Assembly (NCBI GenBank): GCA_028284775.1
Contig: JANQRB010000183.1
Coordinates: forward strand, 1 to 36,316
DNA: 36,316 bases
From: Candidatus Kapaibacterium sp.
Lineage (GTDB): Bacteria; Bacteroidota; Ignavibacteria; Kapaibacteriales; UBA7675
Reading direction: 5' to 3'
Of this stretch, positions 26,761 through 35,188 are shown one piece after another. The notes beneath the pieces are model-generated. The model ran no database searches and was not told the DNA's origin. It saw nothing but the letters and a program-made list of their open reading frames with translations. The first letter of the stretch is position 1; the number at the start of each line of letters is the position of its first letter. Made by a program: the position numbers and the translations under genes.

Positions 26761-28737
26761 TCAACCCTCTTCGGCGATAAGGCGTTCATAGCTTTGTTGT
26801 AATTCGGCCCAGCGCTGCATAAGATCCTCCAACGTCTTCTGCGCCTGTTCGTAGGACCTGGTCACCTTTTTGGCGTCCTCGCGCTCGAAGAACGAGGGCT
26901 GCGCGATTTCCTCTTCCCATTCTGCGAGCTGTCTTTCCAGCGACGCAATGTCCTTTTCGCAATTCTTAACGGCTTTTTCCAGGCGCCGTTGTTCGCTGAG
27001 GCGCCGTTTACGCTCTTCCCAGCGTTTTTTATTGTCGCTCTTGTCGCCGACTGTGTTAAGCGCCGGACTGACTACGGCTGTCTCGGATTGACCTTGCTCC
27101 GGCTGTGTCTGTTCCAAATGACGCAGCGAATCCATCTGTCGCAGACGCAGAAACTCGAAAATGTCGCCGTAATGTTCGTGAATCGCGCCGTTTTTGAATT
27201 CGATCACTTTTTGCGTCAGTCCCTGCAGAAACTCGCGGTCATGAGATACCACTACGAGCGCCGCGTCATAAGCAAGCAGAGCATTTTTCAGCACGTCCTT
27301 ACTCAACATGTCCAGGTGATTCGTCGGCTCGTCGAGTATCAAAAAATTGACCGGTTCCAGCAAAAGCTTGGCGAGCGCCAGGCGTGATTTTTCGCCGCCC
27401 GACAGTACTTTAACTTTCTTAAAGACATCGTCGCCGCTAAAGAGAAAAGCGCCCAGCAGATCACGGACCCGGGCGCGCATATCGCCTGTTGCGGCATCGT
27501 CGATTACGCTCAGCACCGTTGCGTCGGGATTCAGCAAATTGGCCTGGTGCTGCGCATAATAACCGACCTTGACGTTGTGTCCCAACTTGATGATGCCGTC
27601 GGCCGGTTCGCGGTCCGCCAGAATTTTGGCCAGCGTAGTTTTCCCTTCGCCATTTTTACCGACAAATGCCAATCGGTCCCCGCGCTCGATGATGAGATCG
27701 ACGCTGCGAAGTACCTCATTGCTGCCATAAGCTTTGCGCAGGCTCTGAAGCTCGGCGACGATCCGGCCGGAACGTTCGCCGGGCGGAAATCGGAAACGAA
27801 TGGCGCTGCTGTCTTCAGTATCTACCTCGATGCGTTCGAGCTTCGCCAGTTGTTTTACGCGTGACTGAACCTGCGACGCTTTGCTGGCCTTGTAGCGGAA
27901 GCGTTCGATAAAACGCTCGGCTTGTGCAATCTCGCGCTGCTGATTGTTGTAGGCGGCCAGCAGTTGCTCGCGACGCTCGGCGCGCATAACAACATACTTG
28001 GAATAAGAGGCACTGTAATCAAAAACTTTGCCGCGTTCGATTTCGATCGTACGGCTTGTAACGGTATCGAGAAAAGCGCGATCGTGGGAAACCAGGACGA
28101 CGCTGCCGTCATAGGATTTAAGAAAGTCTTCCAGCCACTGGATGGACTCGATGTCAAGATGATTGGTCGGCTCATCGAGCAACACGCAGCTTGGCTTGCG
28201 CAGCAATATCTTGGCCAGCTCGATCCGCATTTGCCAACCGCCGCTGAATTCGGCAACGGGCCGCGTCATATCGGTCTGCGCGAAGCCCAGTCCCGATAAA
28301 ATGCGTTCCACCGCTCCCTGCATGGTATTGCCGCCAACCATTTCGAATTCCTGACTGGCATCGCTCAGCCGCTCGATCTGCCGGTGGTATTCCTCGGATT
28401 CATAATCGCTGCGTTCGGCGATATCGGCGCTCAGATGGGCGATGCGCGCTTCCAGCTCCAGCAGGCTGCTGAATGCGGTTGCCGCTTCGTCGTATACTGT
28501 CCGGTCGCTGACGACAATGCCTTCCTGCGGCAGGTAGCCGATCGACGCGTCGGGACCGCTGGCGATCGTTCCGCGTTCCGCTTCCTGCAGGCCGGCCAGT
28601 ATTTTGAGCAGCGTAGATTTGCCGGTGCCGTTTTTACCGACGAGGCCTATCTTGTCGCGATCGCCGATACTGAACGATATCCCGTCGAAAAGATAGCGCC
28701 CGACAAAGTGGACTGATATGTTGGAGACTGCGATCAT
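26761..28737 (-). CDS. ABC-F family ATPase (duplicated ATP-binding cassettes)
   Basis: A 658-residue protein with two ABC domains and no membrane segment. First cassette: Walker A GKNGTGKST (34-42), signature FSGGW (about 164), Walker B CVLLDEPTNHLD and SHDRAFLD. A linker of about 80 residues rich in Arg, Gln and Lys follows, typical of the P-site tRNA interaction motif region. Second cassette: Walker A GKNGEGKTT (about 359), signature LSGGEKSRL (about 443), FLILDEPTNHLD and SHDREFL. The C-terminus (about 560-658) is a predicted coiled coil, as in the Uup/YdiF group. ABC-F proteins act on ribosomes to relieve stalling or tune initiation. The ATG at 28737 overlaps the TGA of the glycosyltransferase by 4 bp (ATGA), which indicates translational coupling. 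The exact subfamily is not decided. Confidence 0.95.
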   Translation of the reverse strand: MIAVSNISVHFVGRYLFDGISFSIGDRDKIGLVGKNGTGKSTLLKILAGLQEAERGTIASGPDASIGYLPQEGIVVSDRTVYDEAATAFSSLLELEARIAHLSADIAERSDYESEEYHRQIERLSDASQEFEMVGGNTMQGAVERILSGLGFAQTDMTRPVAEFSGGWQMRIELAKILLRKPSCVLLDEPTNHLDIESIQWLEDFLKSYDGSVVLVSHDRAFLDTVTSRTIEIERGKVFDYSASYSKYVVMRAERREQLLAAYNNQQREIAQAERFIERFRYKASKASQVQSRVKQLAKLERIEVDTEDSSAIRFRFPPGERSGRIVAELQSLRKAYGSNEVLRSVDLIIERGDRLAFVGKNGEGKTTLAKILADREPADGIIKLGHNVKVGYYAQHQANLLNPDATVLSVIDDAATGDMRARVRDLLGAFLFSGDDVFKKVKVLSGGEKSRLALAKLLLEPVNFLILDEPTNHLDMLSKDVLKNALLAYDAALVVVSHDREFLQGLTQKVIEFKNGAIHEHYGDIFEFLRLRQMDSLRHLEQTQPEQGQSETAVVSPALNTVGDKSDNKKRWEERKRRLSEQRRLEKAVKNCEKDIASLERQLAEWEEEIAQPSFFEREDAKKVTRSYEQAQKTLEDLMQRWAELQQSYERLIAEEG

Positions 28738-29867
28738 GATGAGCTGGCTTGACGGACTGCGCGCTTTTCTATTATTTCGGCGGCATACTCAATCATGCGA
28801 TCTGCTGATTTGTCCCAGTCAAAAGTCCGTGCCCACTGCACGGCGCCTTCCGCCAATCGCCGCTGCCTGTCGTGATCGCGCAGCAAGAGCAGCATCGCAT
28901 CCGCCAGACTTGCGATATTGCCGTATTCGTACAGCAAACCGCTGACCTCCGGCTGGACGGAATCCCGCAGACCCGGCACATTGGCCGAAATTACGGGCGT
29001 GCCACAGGCGTTGGCCTCGATATTGGTAATGCCCCAGCCTTCTTTCATCGATGGGTTGACGACGCAATGGGAGCGGCCGAGCTGCACGATCTTTTCTTCC
29101 TCCGAAACATAACCGAGAAATGAAGTTTTGTCGGCAATGCCGAGCTTTACTGCCAGGCTTTCGAGGGCTTCGCGAAAGGTTCCGGCGCCGATTATCTGCA
29201 GGCGCGCCGCGGGCAATGTGCTGTGAATGCGGGCAAAAGCCTGTAGCACGTGATCGACGCTCTTGTACTTCTTCAGGCGGCCGAAGTAACTCACAAGGGG
29301 CGCCGCATTTTTGGCGCAGACCTGCATGGGAAATTGTGCCTGGTCGATACAGTTGGGAACAATGCGAAAGTTGCGGCGGGGGAAACCGCGCTGCAGAAAT
29401 TCCTGCAGCGTTGACTCCGAAACAACGGCGAATGGTGTATTGCGGTAAATCCGGTCGACGAGTTTTTCGGCCGCGTAAACATAGCTGCCGGCCACCGGTC
29501 CCGCCTCCAGAAAAATACTTTTGCCGAAAAAATGGTGCGAGATCGCCATCAATGGCTCACGCACGAAGAGAGGAGTGTAGAAAGGAATTTTGTTCAGGTC
29601 GTCGATAACGATATCAAAACCGCTCTGCCGAAATTCGCGCCGATAACGCCGCGGCACATAAAAATTAAACAGGTTGCGACCCCCTTCGCGAATGACCCTG
29701 ATGCCGTCGATTTCCTCCTGCGCGGGCGCTCCCTCGAATGCCGAGCAGTAGAGCGTGATCCGGTGTCCGCGTGCCGCCAGCCTTTTGAAAATTTCATGCA
29801 TGTGAACTTCAGCGCCGCCACCGAGCGGATTCCTGATGTCCTGCCAATTGAATATCAGAATGTTCAT
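28734..29867 (-). CDS. Glycosyltransferase family 4
   Basis: About 377 residues from the ATG at 29867 (MNILIFNWQDIRNPLGGGAE); the frame extends 17 codons further to an ATG at 29918, but the fold starts at MNILIFNW. Features of GT4 retaining enzymes: the N-terminal glycine-rich loop GGGAEVHMHEIFKRLAARGH, VSYFGRLKKYKSVDHVLQAF at the second domain, and the E-x7-E type motif KEGWGITNIEANACGTPVI (about 274-292). The enzyme would transfer a sugar from a nucleotide-sugar donor to a lipid or glycan in envelope biosynthesis; the acceptor cannot be read from the sequence. An octamer TATATTTG ends 6 nt before the ATG. The stop overlaps the ABC-F start by 4 bp. It is preceded by 213 bp that contain dyads. 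Confidence 0.93.
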   Translation of the reverse strand: MNILIFNWQDIRNPLGGGAEVHMHEIFKRLAARGHRITLYCSAFEGAPAQEEIDGIRVIREGGRNLFNFYVPRRYRREFRQSGFDIVIDDLNKIPFYTPLFVREPLMAISHHFFGKSIFLEAGPVAGSYVYAAEKLVDRIYRNTPFAVVSESTLQEFLQRGFPRRNFRIVPNCIDQAQFPMQVCAKNAAPLVSYFGRLKKYKSVDHVLQAFARIHSTLPAARLQIIGAGTFREALESLAVKLGIADKTSFLGYVSEEEKIVQLGRSHCVVNPSMKEGWGITNIEANACGTPVISANVPGLRDSVQPEVSGLLYEYGNIASLADAMLLLLRDHDRQRRLAEGAVQWARTFDWDKSADRMIEYAAEIIEKRAVRQASSS

Positions 29868-29955
29868 GGCCGGCAAATATACACTTGCTGTACAAATGAC
29901 GACCGGAAGAAATTTCAAGAGCGCCGAAACAGCTGTCCGCAGTGGCCCGACGACA

Positions 29956-29978
29956 GGTGGGGACTAACTCTCCCCGCC
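29956..29978 (-). terminator. Candidate hairpin after the helical-protein gene
   Basis: GGTGGGGA (29956-29963) pairs with TCCCCGCC (29971-29978), eight pairs including one G-T, with a 7-nt loop. It lies about 100 bp after the stop of the 502-residue protein on the minus strand and has no T run. It resembles the GC-rich stem at 2166-2190 in its TCCCCGCC arm. Confidence 0.35.
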
Positions 29979-29983
29979 GCGTC

Positions 29984-29998
29984 CGGCAAGACTTGCCG
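29984..29998. other. Near-perfect dyad CGGCAAG-A-CTTGCCG
   Basis: A perfect 7-bp inverted repeat around one base, 117 bp upstream of the GT4 start. With no loop it cannot form a hairpin well, so a protein-binding operator is more likely than a terminator, if it functions at all. Confidence 0.3.
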
Positions 29999-30080
29999 CC
30001 GAATTCCGACATCAGAGCCACTATTGCTGCGGATAAATACTCGGCGACTTCCGCTGTTTGTCGGCAATCGACCTTATCAA

Positions 30081-31589
30081 TCAGGCATTGACGCTCCGGC
30101 GAATCGAAGAGCTGCCCGCCTTTTGCTGACGGGTGAGGATCTCCAGCACCCAGGACCAGAGCATCTCGTACGGAATGATCTCGTAGTCATCCATGTACTG
30201 GGAACTGGAATGCAATTTAGCCAGGTACTTGCGCCCCAGCTTTTCCACCCGGTTGTAATCCCCGCCTTCTTTTGGGATAAGCAATAACATACGCAGGAAT
30301 TGTTTCGAACGATACGTCTCCGGCTTGTTTAAGTATTTGTCAACATAGCGGTCGAGGTTTTTGTATGAAACTTCGAGGTTGTCGATAATACACAGCTTAA
30401 GTTGAAAGAGCGCCTGAATCAGGGTTAAAGCAAAACTCCAACCGGTTCCGGATTTTGAGAAAATCGGAAAGTCGCTGAGGATTTTTTCAATGGATCGCCG
30501 TTCAGAAAAGTGTAAATCGTCGGCATTGTGGATGTTCGCGAACTGAAGATAGGCCTGGAACAAGCGCCAGCGTTCTTTCATCTCATCCGACTGCAAATGT
30601 AGTCTGCGCGAACTAGTGACTTTCTGTAGGGCGTTATGAGCATCGGAAATCTCGCCGAGGTGCATAGCCAAGGTGAATGCATATGACTGATAGGTGAACC
30701 AGGCATTGTCGTTCTCGGTGTTAAAACGCAAACAGGAAAGGAAGGCGAAGCGCGCATTAATAGGATCGCGTAAATCAAGAAAGGCGATGCCTTTCGAGTA
30801 GAAAAATTCTACATGCAGGCGGTTGAAAGCCAGCTTGGGCCGCCGCCGCAAATACATTAAGGCTTCATCGCAGAGCGAAATAATTTTCTTGTGATCTTTT
30901 TCGACGCGCGCGAGAAGGATGGATGAGCGGTAGTAGTCGATATGGATCGAATGCGAGTCAATGCTTTGTCGAAGTTTGTTAACAGAGTTTAGTTTGTCTT
31001 TAAACTCCCTGATCTCATTGCTCGCCAGGTCGCCTTTCTTTGCGACGCGTACAGCGATCAACTGCTGCGCGGTTGCGGCATCAGTTTCAGCGCACAACAC
31101 TTCCTGTATCCGATACACACGATCATTCATTTCTTCAAACTGGCGTTGTTTGCCAATCTGACTGTAGTATTTGCTTAATATTTTCGCGCATTCAAACTGA
31201 ATATCCGTAACATGGTATTCAGTGGCGGTGTCAAGGAGCTTTTTGATTAAGGGATGAGCGATCGACGGTAAATAAAAACTGCGCAGCAGGAATGCGGCAT
31301 ACATCCGTTTGCGAAGGTAGCAATTTGTCTTAAAGTGATCGGAAAATTTCTCTGAATTCAAGGGGATGTTAACAGTCGCATCTAGTAGCCGTTCACGGAC
31401 GCGGAGCTTTAGCGCACGAAAGGTAGAGTTGGTTTTAGTGTTCGCATACAGGCGGCTCATCGCTTCGCTGTCATCGTTACATGTGCCGGATTCAGCCAAT
31501 TTAACCAATCCCATCTCGGTCGTTGTCAAAGATGAGGTCGGGATGTTTTTCTCTGCAACAAATTGCGCCAATAAGTTGAGGTTTTTCAT
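30081..31589 (-). CDS. Helical TPR-like protein of unknown function (502 aa)
   Basis: I do not recognise a named family. The protein is almost entirely predicted helix, with no signal peptide or membrane segment, so cytoplasmic. Residues of about 100-400 show repeated pairs of helices with the spacing of tetratricopeptide-like repeats, for example HVEFFYSKGIAFLDLRDPIN followed by ARFAFLSCLRFNTENDNAWF and later helices with ALQKVTSS. The first 90 residues (with STFRALKLRVRERLLDATVN) form a basic helical part that might bind nucleic acid or a partner; no clear helix-turn-helix is visible. Base composition is lower in GC than the neighbours. It is transcribed away from a 69-residue protein gene whose start is 160 bp off. 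Such a pair recalls TPR receptors with cognate peptides (RNPP group), but that is inference. The ATG at 31589 has no Shine-Dalgarno. Confidence 0.8.
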   Translation of the reverse strand: MKNLNLLAQFVAEKNIPTSSLTTTEMGLVKLAESGTCNDDSEAMSRLYANTKTNSTFRALKLRVRERLLDATVNIPLNSEKFSDHFKTNCYLRKRMYAAFLLRSFYLPSIAHPLIKKLLDTATEYHVTDIQFECAKILSKYYSQIGKQRQFEEMNDRVYRIQEVLCAETDAATAQQLIAVRVAKKGDLASNEIREFKDKLNSVNKLRQSIDSHSIHIDYYRSSILLARVEKDHKKIISLCDEALMYLRRRPKLAFNRLHVEFFYSKGIAFLDLRDPINARFAFLSCLRFNTENDNAWFTYQSYAFTLAMHLGEISDAHNALQKVTSSRRLHLQSDEMKERWRLFQAYLQFANIHNADDLHFSERRSIEKILSDFPIFSKSGTGWSFALTLIQALFQLKLCIIDNLEVSYKNLDRYVDKYLNKPETYRSKQFLRMLLLIPKEGGDYNRVEKLGRKYLAKLHSSSQYMDDYEIIPYEMLWSWVLEILTRQQKAGSSSIRRSVNA

Positions 31590-31656
31590 TTGAATTCGCT
31601 GATTTTTGCAAAAAAGCTATATATTTTAAATTCGTCGAGGCTCTCCTGCGCTGAAA

Positions 31657-31664
31657 CAAATATA
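31657..31664 (-). promoter_or_regulatory. Possible Bacteroidota-type -7 element for the helical-protein gene
   Basis: The minus strand reads TATATTTG, an exact match to the TAnnTTTG -7 consensus of Bacteroidota sigma factor promoters, 67 bp upstream of the ATG at 31589. A good TTTG at the expected -33 position is not evident. The plus-strand small gene starts on the other side at 31749, so the 159-bp space is a divergent regulatory region. Confidence 0.3.
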
Positions 31665-31748
31665 GGGATATCCGCAACGAAAACTATTGCGTGTTCCACA
31701 TTTTGGCTGAAATCGTATTTGGCAATCTGAAAAGAGGAGACCTTTTCT

Positions 31749-31958
31749 ATGATTACGCTTTTGTGTATTCTGCTGTACCTTGGAATCATAACCAGCCCTA
31801 ATACTTATTATGCATCGGAGATTCAGCAATTTGAAACAGATAACCAGCAAGCTATTGACGACATCATGGCTAACCAGACACTGTTGGATCAGATTATTGC
31901 CGATTATGAAGATGATGCGATATGGATTGACATCATAGATGATTTGGGTGGTTCTTAA
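31749..31958 (+). CDS. Small protein of 69 aa with hydrophobic N-terminus and acidic C-terminus
   Basis: This is the only plus-strand gene in the window. Three signs mark it as real: GAGGAG/AGGAG at 31735-31739 with 9-nt spacing, an intact 69-codon frame, and a strong intrinsic terminator starting 31 bp after the stop. The N-terminus MITLLCILLYLGIITS is hydrophobic without basic residues, so it is either a signal-peptide-like export segment or a membrane anchor. The remaining 50 residues are polar and very acidic (NQQAIDDIMANQTLLDQII, then YEDDAIWIDIIDDLGGS), predicted helix followed by an amphipathic tail. No Cys outside position 6 and no lipobox. I recognise no family. It diverges from a cytoplasmic helical TPR-like protein; a secreted signal or regulatory partner of that protein is a hypothesis only. 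Confidence 0.7.
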   Translation: MITLLCILLYLGIITSPNTYYASEIQQFETDNQQAIDDIMANQTLLDQIIADYEDDAIWIDIIDDLGGS

Positions 31959-31988
31959 TAATTCCGGGTCTATATTACTTTCAGGATT

Positions 31989-32027
31989 GCGGCGCAGCGG
32001 CTCACCCCTTCTGCGTCGCTTTTGTTT
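31989..32027 (+). terminator. Intrinsic terminator of the small plus-strand gene
   Basis: GCGGCGCAG (31989-31997) pairs with CTGCGTCGC (32011-32019), nine pairs with one G-T, loop of 13 nt, followed at once by TTTTGTTTAT. This is a textbook Rho-independent terminator on the plus strand, 31 bp after the stop at 31958. Confidence 0.9.
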
Positions 32028-32562
32028 ATAGATATAATAAATGCAGCTCCGGTCAGTTGAAAATACGATGAGTCCAAACATGCCATCCTGACAATGTTTA
32101 CCAGCCTACTGTGAATTTTGTCGCGTCTGCTTTCAATTTGTTTCGGGCGCTGCCATGTTCGCGCGAATTACCTCCACGGATGATTTGCCGGATGCTGAAT
32201 AGTTTATTCGCTTCCTTGTAATTGTCCGGCGTGACGAAAAATAATCTTCAGGCACATTAAGTAAAATCATAGACGACTTGAGTGTGTAAGAATGACCCAA
32301 CTCATTATGTTGTTGCTTATCAGAAAGCCGATGTCCGGATTCGAGACATCATGGCTCTTGATCGTAACCTAGAGACAAAGAAGAACACCGGCGGGGAATT
32401 ATGCGCCTTGAATATGCCGGTTGTGAGATGCGGTACGTCAGCCTGAAAACATCACTTCATCCGATACTCCCCTTGAGCAAGGCTGACGCTCTATGCAGAA
32501 TTTAAATATAACGTATGTAGGGAAAATAGAAATTCATTGGCAAAAAGTAAAGAGAATTGATG
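32028..32562. other. AT-richer intergenic region with no firm gene
   Basis: About 535 bp between the small gene's terminator and the end of the PorV-like gene. I see no gene with a ribosome binding site. Two things stand out. A perfect 9-bp inverted repeat, CGTCAGCCT (32436-32444) and AGGCTGACG (32480-32488), lies 75 bp after the PorV-like stop on the minus strand. A 54-codon frame starting with GTG at 32282 shares a 12-bp in-frame block with the small gene (see findings). The region may be a decayed locus. Confidence 0.4.
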
Positions 32563-33693
32563 TTAGAATTGTGCAATAAGACTGAGATGGTGGCTGAGAT
32601 CCTTGTCGCTGACGTAGTCTTTGGCGAGGGCGTAATCGATTTGCAGCTGAAAGGGGAGTTCATCGCTCAGGACTTTAACAGAGACCCCGAGGCCAAAGGC
32701 ATTGAAGGGAAGAAAGGCGGCATCGCCGTCTTCGTCGTTGACGACCGGGATGCCGGCACGAAAGGCGAGGACTTCCAGCGGCGCGATTTCCGTGCCAAGC
32801 GTAATGGTGGGATTATCGTCATTTTCAACGAAGATTGCGTCGAGAGCCAGCAGAGCATAGCTGCGTGATCGCTTCTTGACGGTTTTGACGTCGCCGAGAA
32901 TATTGCTGCGGGTTTTCTTGACGACTGGGTTGAACTGAAATTCGAGCGCTACGCCGCCGCGAATGGTATAGTTCAGTTTCTCGACCGTTCCGGCGTCATT
33001 GTTCCATTTCAATTCACCGGCGATGTTTTGTGCGGCAACTCCAATCGAAATGACATCGAGCAGTTGCAATTTGAGACCGATGTCGATCCCCCAGCCGTCG
33101 GCCTTGATGTCGGCGCCGTCCAGAGAATTGAGCAGGTATTTAGCGCTGAAACCCAATCCGATGTTTCGTGTCCGCAGTGCAAATGCGCCTTGCGCCGCCA
33201 GTTGTTGATTCGTGTAATCACCCAAAGGCCGTCCCGAGGCGTCGCGACCCGTAAACGATCCGGCCACGAAATTGTTTACCCCAACGCCGACGCCGATCAG
33301 TTCGTCGAAACTTTGGCCATACGCCAGAAAATTGTGCTCACGGCCGAAGTCAAGCGATGTATACATTCCGGTAATCTGAGGGCGGGACGACAGAAAGGCC
33401 AGACCGGCCGGATTGTAGTGCAATGCCGCCGGCTCGTTCACCACGGCGGTATACGCGCCGGCCATACCGATCGCGCGCGCGCCGACATTGCGCAGCAACC
33501 AGGACTCCGGATGTGCGCCACCCACCGGCTGGGCGGCGGCGTTGGCCAGAGACAGAATGGCGAGGACGATAAGCGGCAACAGACGCGGCCACCCTCTGGA
33601 CCGGGTCCGAAGCGACCTCTTGTTATCGGGATACAACAAATTTGTCCGCCAGTTTGAGATTTCGACCCTGAACGATGCACAGGTAAATGCCAT
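32563..33693 (-). CDS. PorV/PorQ-family outer-membrane barrel (T9SS-associated)
   Basis: About 376 residues. After a hydrophobic export segment (LLPLIVLAILSLANAAAQ) comes the family hallmark: GARAIGMAGAYTAVVNEPAALHYNPAGL, typical of the PorV/PorQ/UPF0164 barrels related to FadL. Alternating strands follow, with GVGVGVNNF, GLGFSAKYLL and ISIGVAAQNIAGELKW, ending in LSHHLSLIAQF with a terminal Phe, as expected for an outer-membrane barrel. PorV carries T9SS cargo to the surface and its relatives act beside the T9SS pore. The gene directly follows a T9SS cargo gene. The start is unclear: the ATG at 33693 overlaps the cargo gene by 71 bp and gives a long n-region before the export segment; TTG codons at 33639 or 33636, over the upstream stop, would give a more normal signal peptide. 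Confidence 0.87.
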   Translation of the reverse strand: MAFTCASFRVEISNWRTNLLYPDNKRSLRTRSRGWPRLLPLIVLAILSLANAAAQPVGGAHPESWLLRNVGARAIGMAGAYTAVVNEPAALHYNPAGLAFLSSRPQITGMYTSLDFGREHNFLAYGQSFDELIGVGVGVNNFVAGSFTGRDASGRPLGDYTNQQLAAQGAFALRTRNIGLGFSAKYLLNSLDGADIKADGWGIDIGLKLQLLDVISIGVAAQNIAGELKWNNDAGTVEKLNYTIRGGVALEFQFNPVVKKTRSNILGDVKTVKKRSRSYALLALDAIFVENDDNPTITLGTEIAPLEVLAFRAGIPVVNDEDGDAAFLPFNAFGLGVSVKVLSDELPFQLQIDYALAKDYVSDKDLSHHLSLIAQF

Positions 33694-35188
33694 TGGGAAG
33701 CGAGGCAATGCTGAAATCGAATGTCTGCCGTGTTTCGCTCAATTCACCCTGAAAAATGTCCAGCACTTTTTTGCCAAGCAAGTTATAGGCCGCAATGTTG
33801 ACTATCGTCAGATTCTGTTCCGGCACGTCCAGTTCGGCCTTGCCGAATTCATTATTGATATCGGTTGTCGCCCGTAGTTCCGCTGCCGTCACTTCGGCGG
33901 AGTCGGTCTGCGCCGGTACACTGGTCGGTTGCCGCATTAAGCTGGCCAGCGACGCCAGGGCAAAGGTACCTCCATGGAAAAAACCTCCGTTGTTCGCGCC
34001 TGCCAGCAACAGCGAGTCGCGTATGATCGCCAGGGTCCGGACATCGGAGCCGTCCAGTCCCTTGCCTTGATTGCCAGTGTTCAGCGGCTGCCAGCTTTGT
34101 CCGCAATCGCCCGACCAAAGCACGCCGCCAAATTCAGTCCCTACGAAGATCGAATTCGGCGCATTTGGAAAATCACCGGCCAAAATTGTGTTGATCTTGT
34201 ATTGCCAGGCCGGGTTAAAGCTGGCCGGGCTGATATCCACATACCAGTCAAGCGCGGCGGGTATCGAATCGGGCGTCAATACGGGCGCCAGGTAGAGGTT
34301 GCGATCGCCCCCGGTCGCAACGAGCACGCCCTGGCAGGGAATGTCGTCGAACTCGTTGACAATACGTACACCGGCCAGTGACACGGATTCAAAGGCGTAG
34401 ACCGAAATGCCTTCAAAGCGCGGACCGCTCGTTGATTCGAACCAACGGCAATTGGCAGTCGTGACCGGACAATCGGCGTCATAATAATGGGCACCGTTCA
34501 GAAAAGTGCCGCTCACAACGTTGTTGCGGTGTTTGTGGACGGCTAATATCTCATCGTCCAATTCAGGTCCAAGGCGTTCCCAGCTGTGCAGCACTGCGTT
34601 GTTTTCAAAGCTCAGCAAGGTGTCGGGTTGCACTGCGATTTGCCAAACGCCGTCCCTCGTCGCGGCATAGAGCAGCGTATCGGCCAGGAATATGTCGCTT
34701 ACCGTCGACAGCTCATTGAAGTTCGCGCCATAGGGCAGCCAGGGGCGCGGGCGGCAGGAAGGAGTATTGTCAATACTGATGAGCGTGTGATAGACCGAAC
34801 CGTCTTTCAGGGCGCCGAAGATTAGCGAATCACGCACCTGCATGGTATGCAGCTCGGTATCCTGCCCGGGGAGCGATGCCCCCGGCAGTCCCTCGCTGAC
34901 ATCAATCCAACGCTTCGGTGCCGCAACACCGGTCGGGTCGAGGTACACGCCGATTGTCGTACCTGCAAGCACCATACGTGTCGGGCCACATTGAAGTTCA
35001 GCGACACAGCGAACGGCCGTGGCACCGATGATTTCATCTTCCTGGAGTTTCCAGTCGGCCGGCGCCGGTGCTGTCAGCAGCGCCAGGAAGAGAACAAAAG
35101 CCAGGGCGCGGGCTGTTATAAAAACAGGAACCGGGTTTCGTAGCGGAAACCCGGCATTGTCATTCTGCAAAAGAAATAGACCCGACAC
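33623..35188 (-). CDS. T9SS cargo protein with beta-propeller-like sequence (start uncertain)
   Basis: Export segment ITARALAFVLFLALLTAPAPA, then about 400 residues with repeating WQIAV, LLYAATRDGVW, SIFVGTEFGGVLWSGDCGQSW and RTLAIIRDSLLLAGANNGGFF elements that look like BNR/sortilin-type propeller blades. The last 80 residues are a T9SS sorting domain (LTIVNIAAYNLLGKKVLDIF ... LPNGIYLCIVQ ... LADKFVVSR). It is therefore a surface or secreted protein; its target is unknown. The frame is open up to 35401, but the upstream part overlaps the preceding gene and crosses a terminator-like hairpin at 35131-35154. No ATG lies between that hairpin and the export segment. I give the GTG at 35188; alternatives are GTG 35194, TTG 35170 and ATG 35281. 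The PorV-like gene follows and overlaps. Confidence 0.8.
   Translation of the reverse strand: MSGLFLLQNDNAGFPLRNPVPVFITARALAFVLFLALLTAPAPADWKLQEDEIIGATAVRCVAELQCGPTRMVLAGTTIGVYLDPTGVAAPKRWIDVSEGLPGASLPGQDTELHTMQVRDSLIFGALKDGSVYHTLISIDNTPSCRPRPWLPYGANFNELSTVSDIFLADTLLYAATRDGVWQIAVQPDTLLSFENNAVLHSWERLGPELDDEILAVHKHRNNVVSGTFLNGAHYYDADCPVTTANCRWFESTSGPRFEGISVYAFESVSLAGVRIVNEFDDIPCQGVLVATGGDRNLYLAPVLTPDSIPAALDWYVDISPASFNPAWQYKINTILAGDFPNAPNSIFVGTEFGGVLWSGDCGQSWQPLNTGNQGKGLDGSDVRTLAIIRDSLLLAGANNGGFFHGGTFALASLASLMRQPTSVPAQTDSAEVTAAELRATTDINNEFGKAELDVPEQNLTIVNIAAYNLLGKKVLDIFQGELSETRQTFDFSIASLPNGIYLCIVQGRNLKLADKFVVSR
35117..35154 (-). terminator. Terminator-like hairpin inside the 5' end of the cargo frame
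   Basis: CCGGGTTTC (35131-35139) and GAAACCCGG (35146-35154) form a perfect 9-bp stem with a 6-nt loop. On the minus strand it is followed by TTCCTGTTTTTAT, a T-rich tail. Placed about 170 bp after the stop of the upstream membrane-protein gene, it looks like that gene's terminator, but it also lies upstream of the cargo export segment. Confidence 0.65.

Noticed and set aside
31626..32081. Minus-strand frame of 151 codons across the small plus-strand gene
   Set aside because: No ribosome binding site, covers a clear terminator and a well-initiated gene on the other strand, and has no recognisable sequence.
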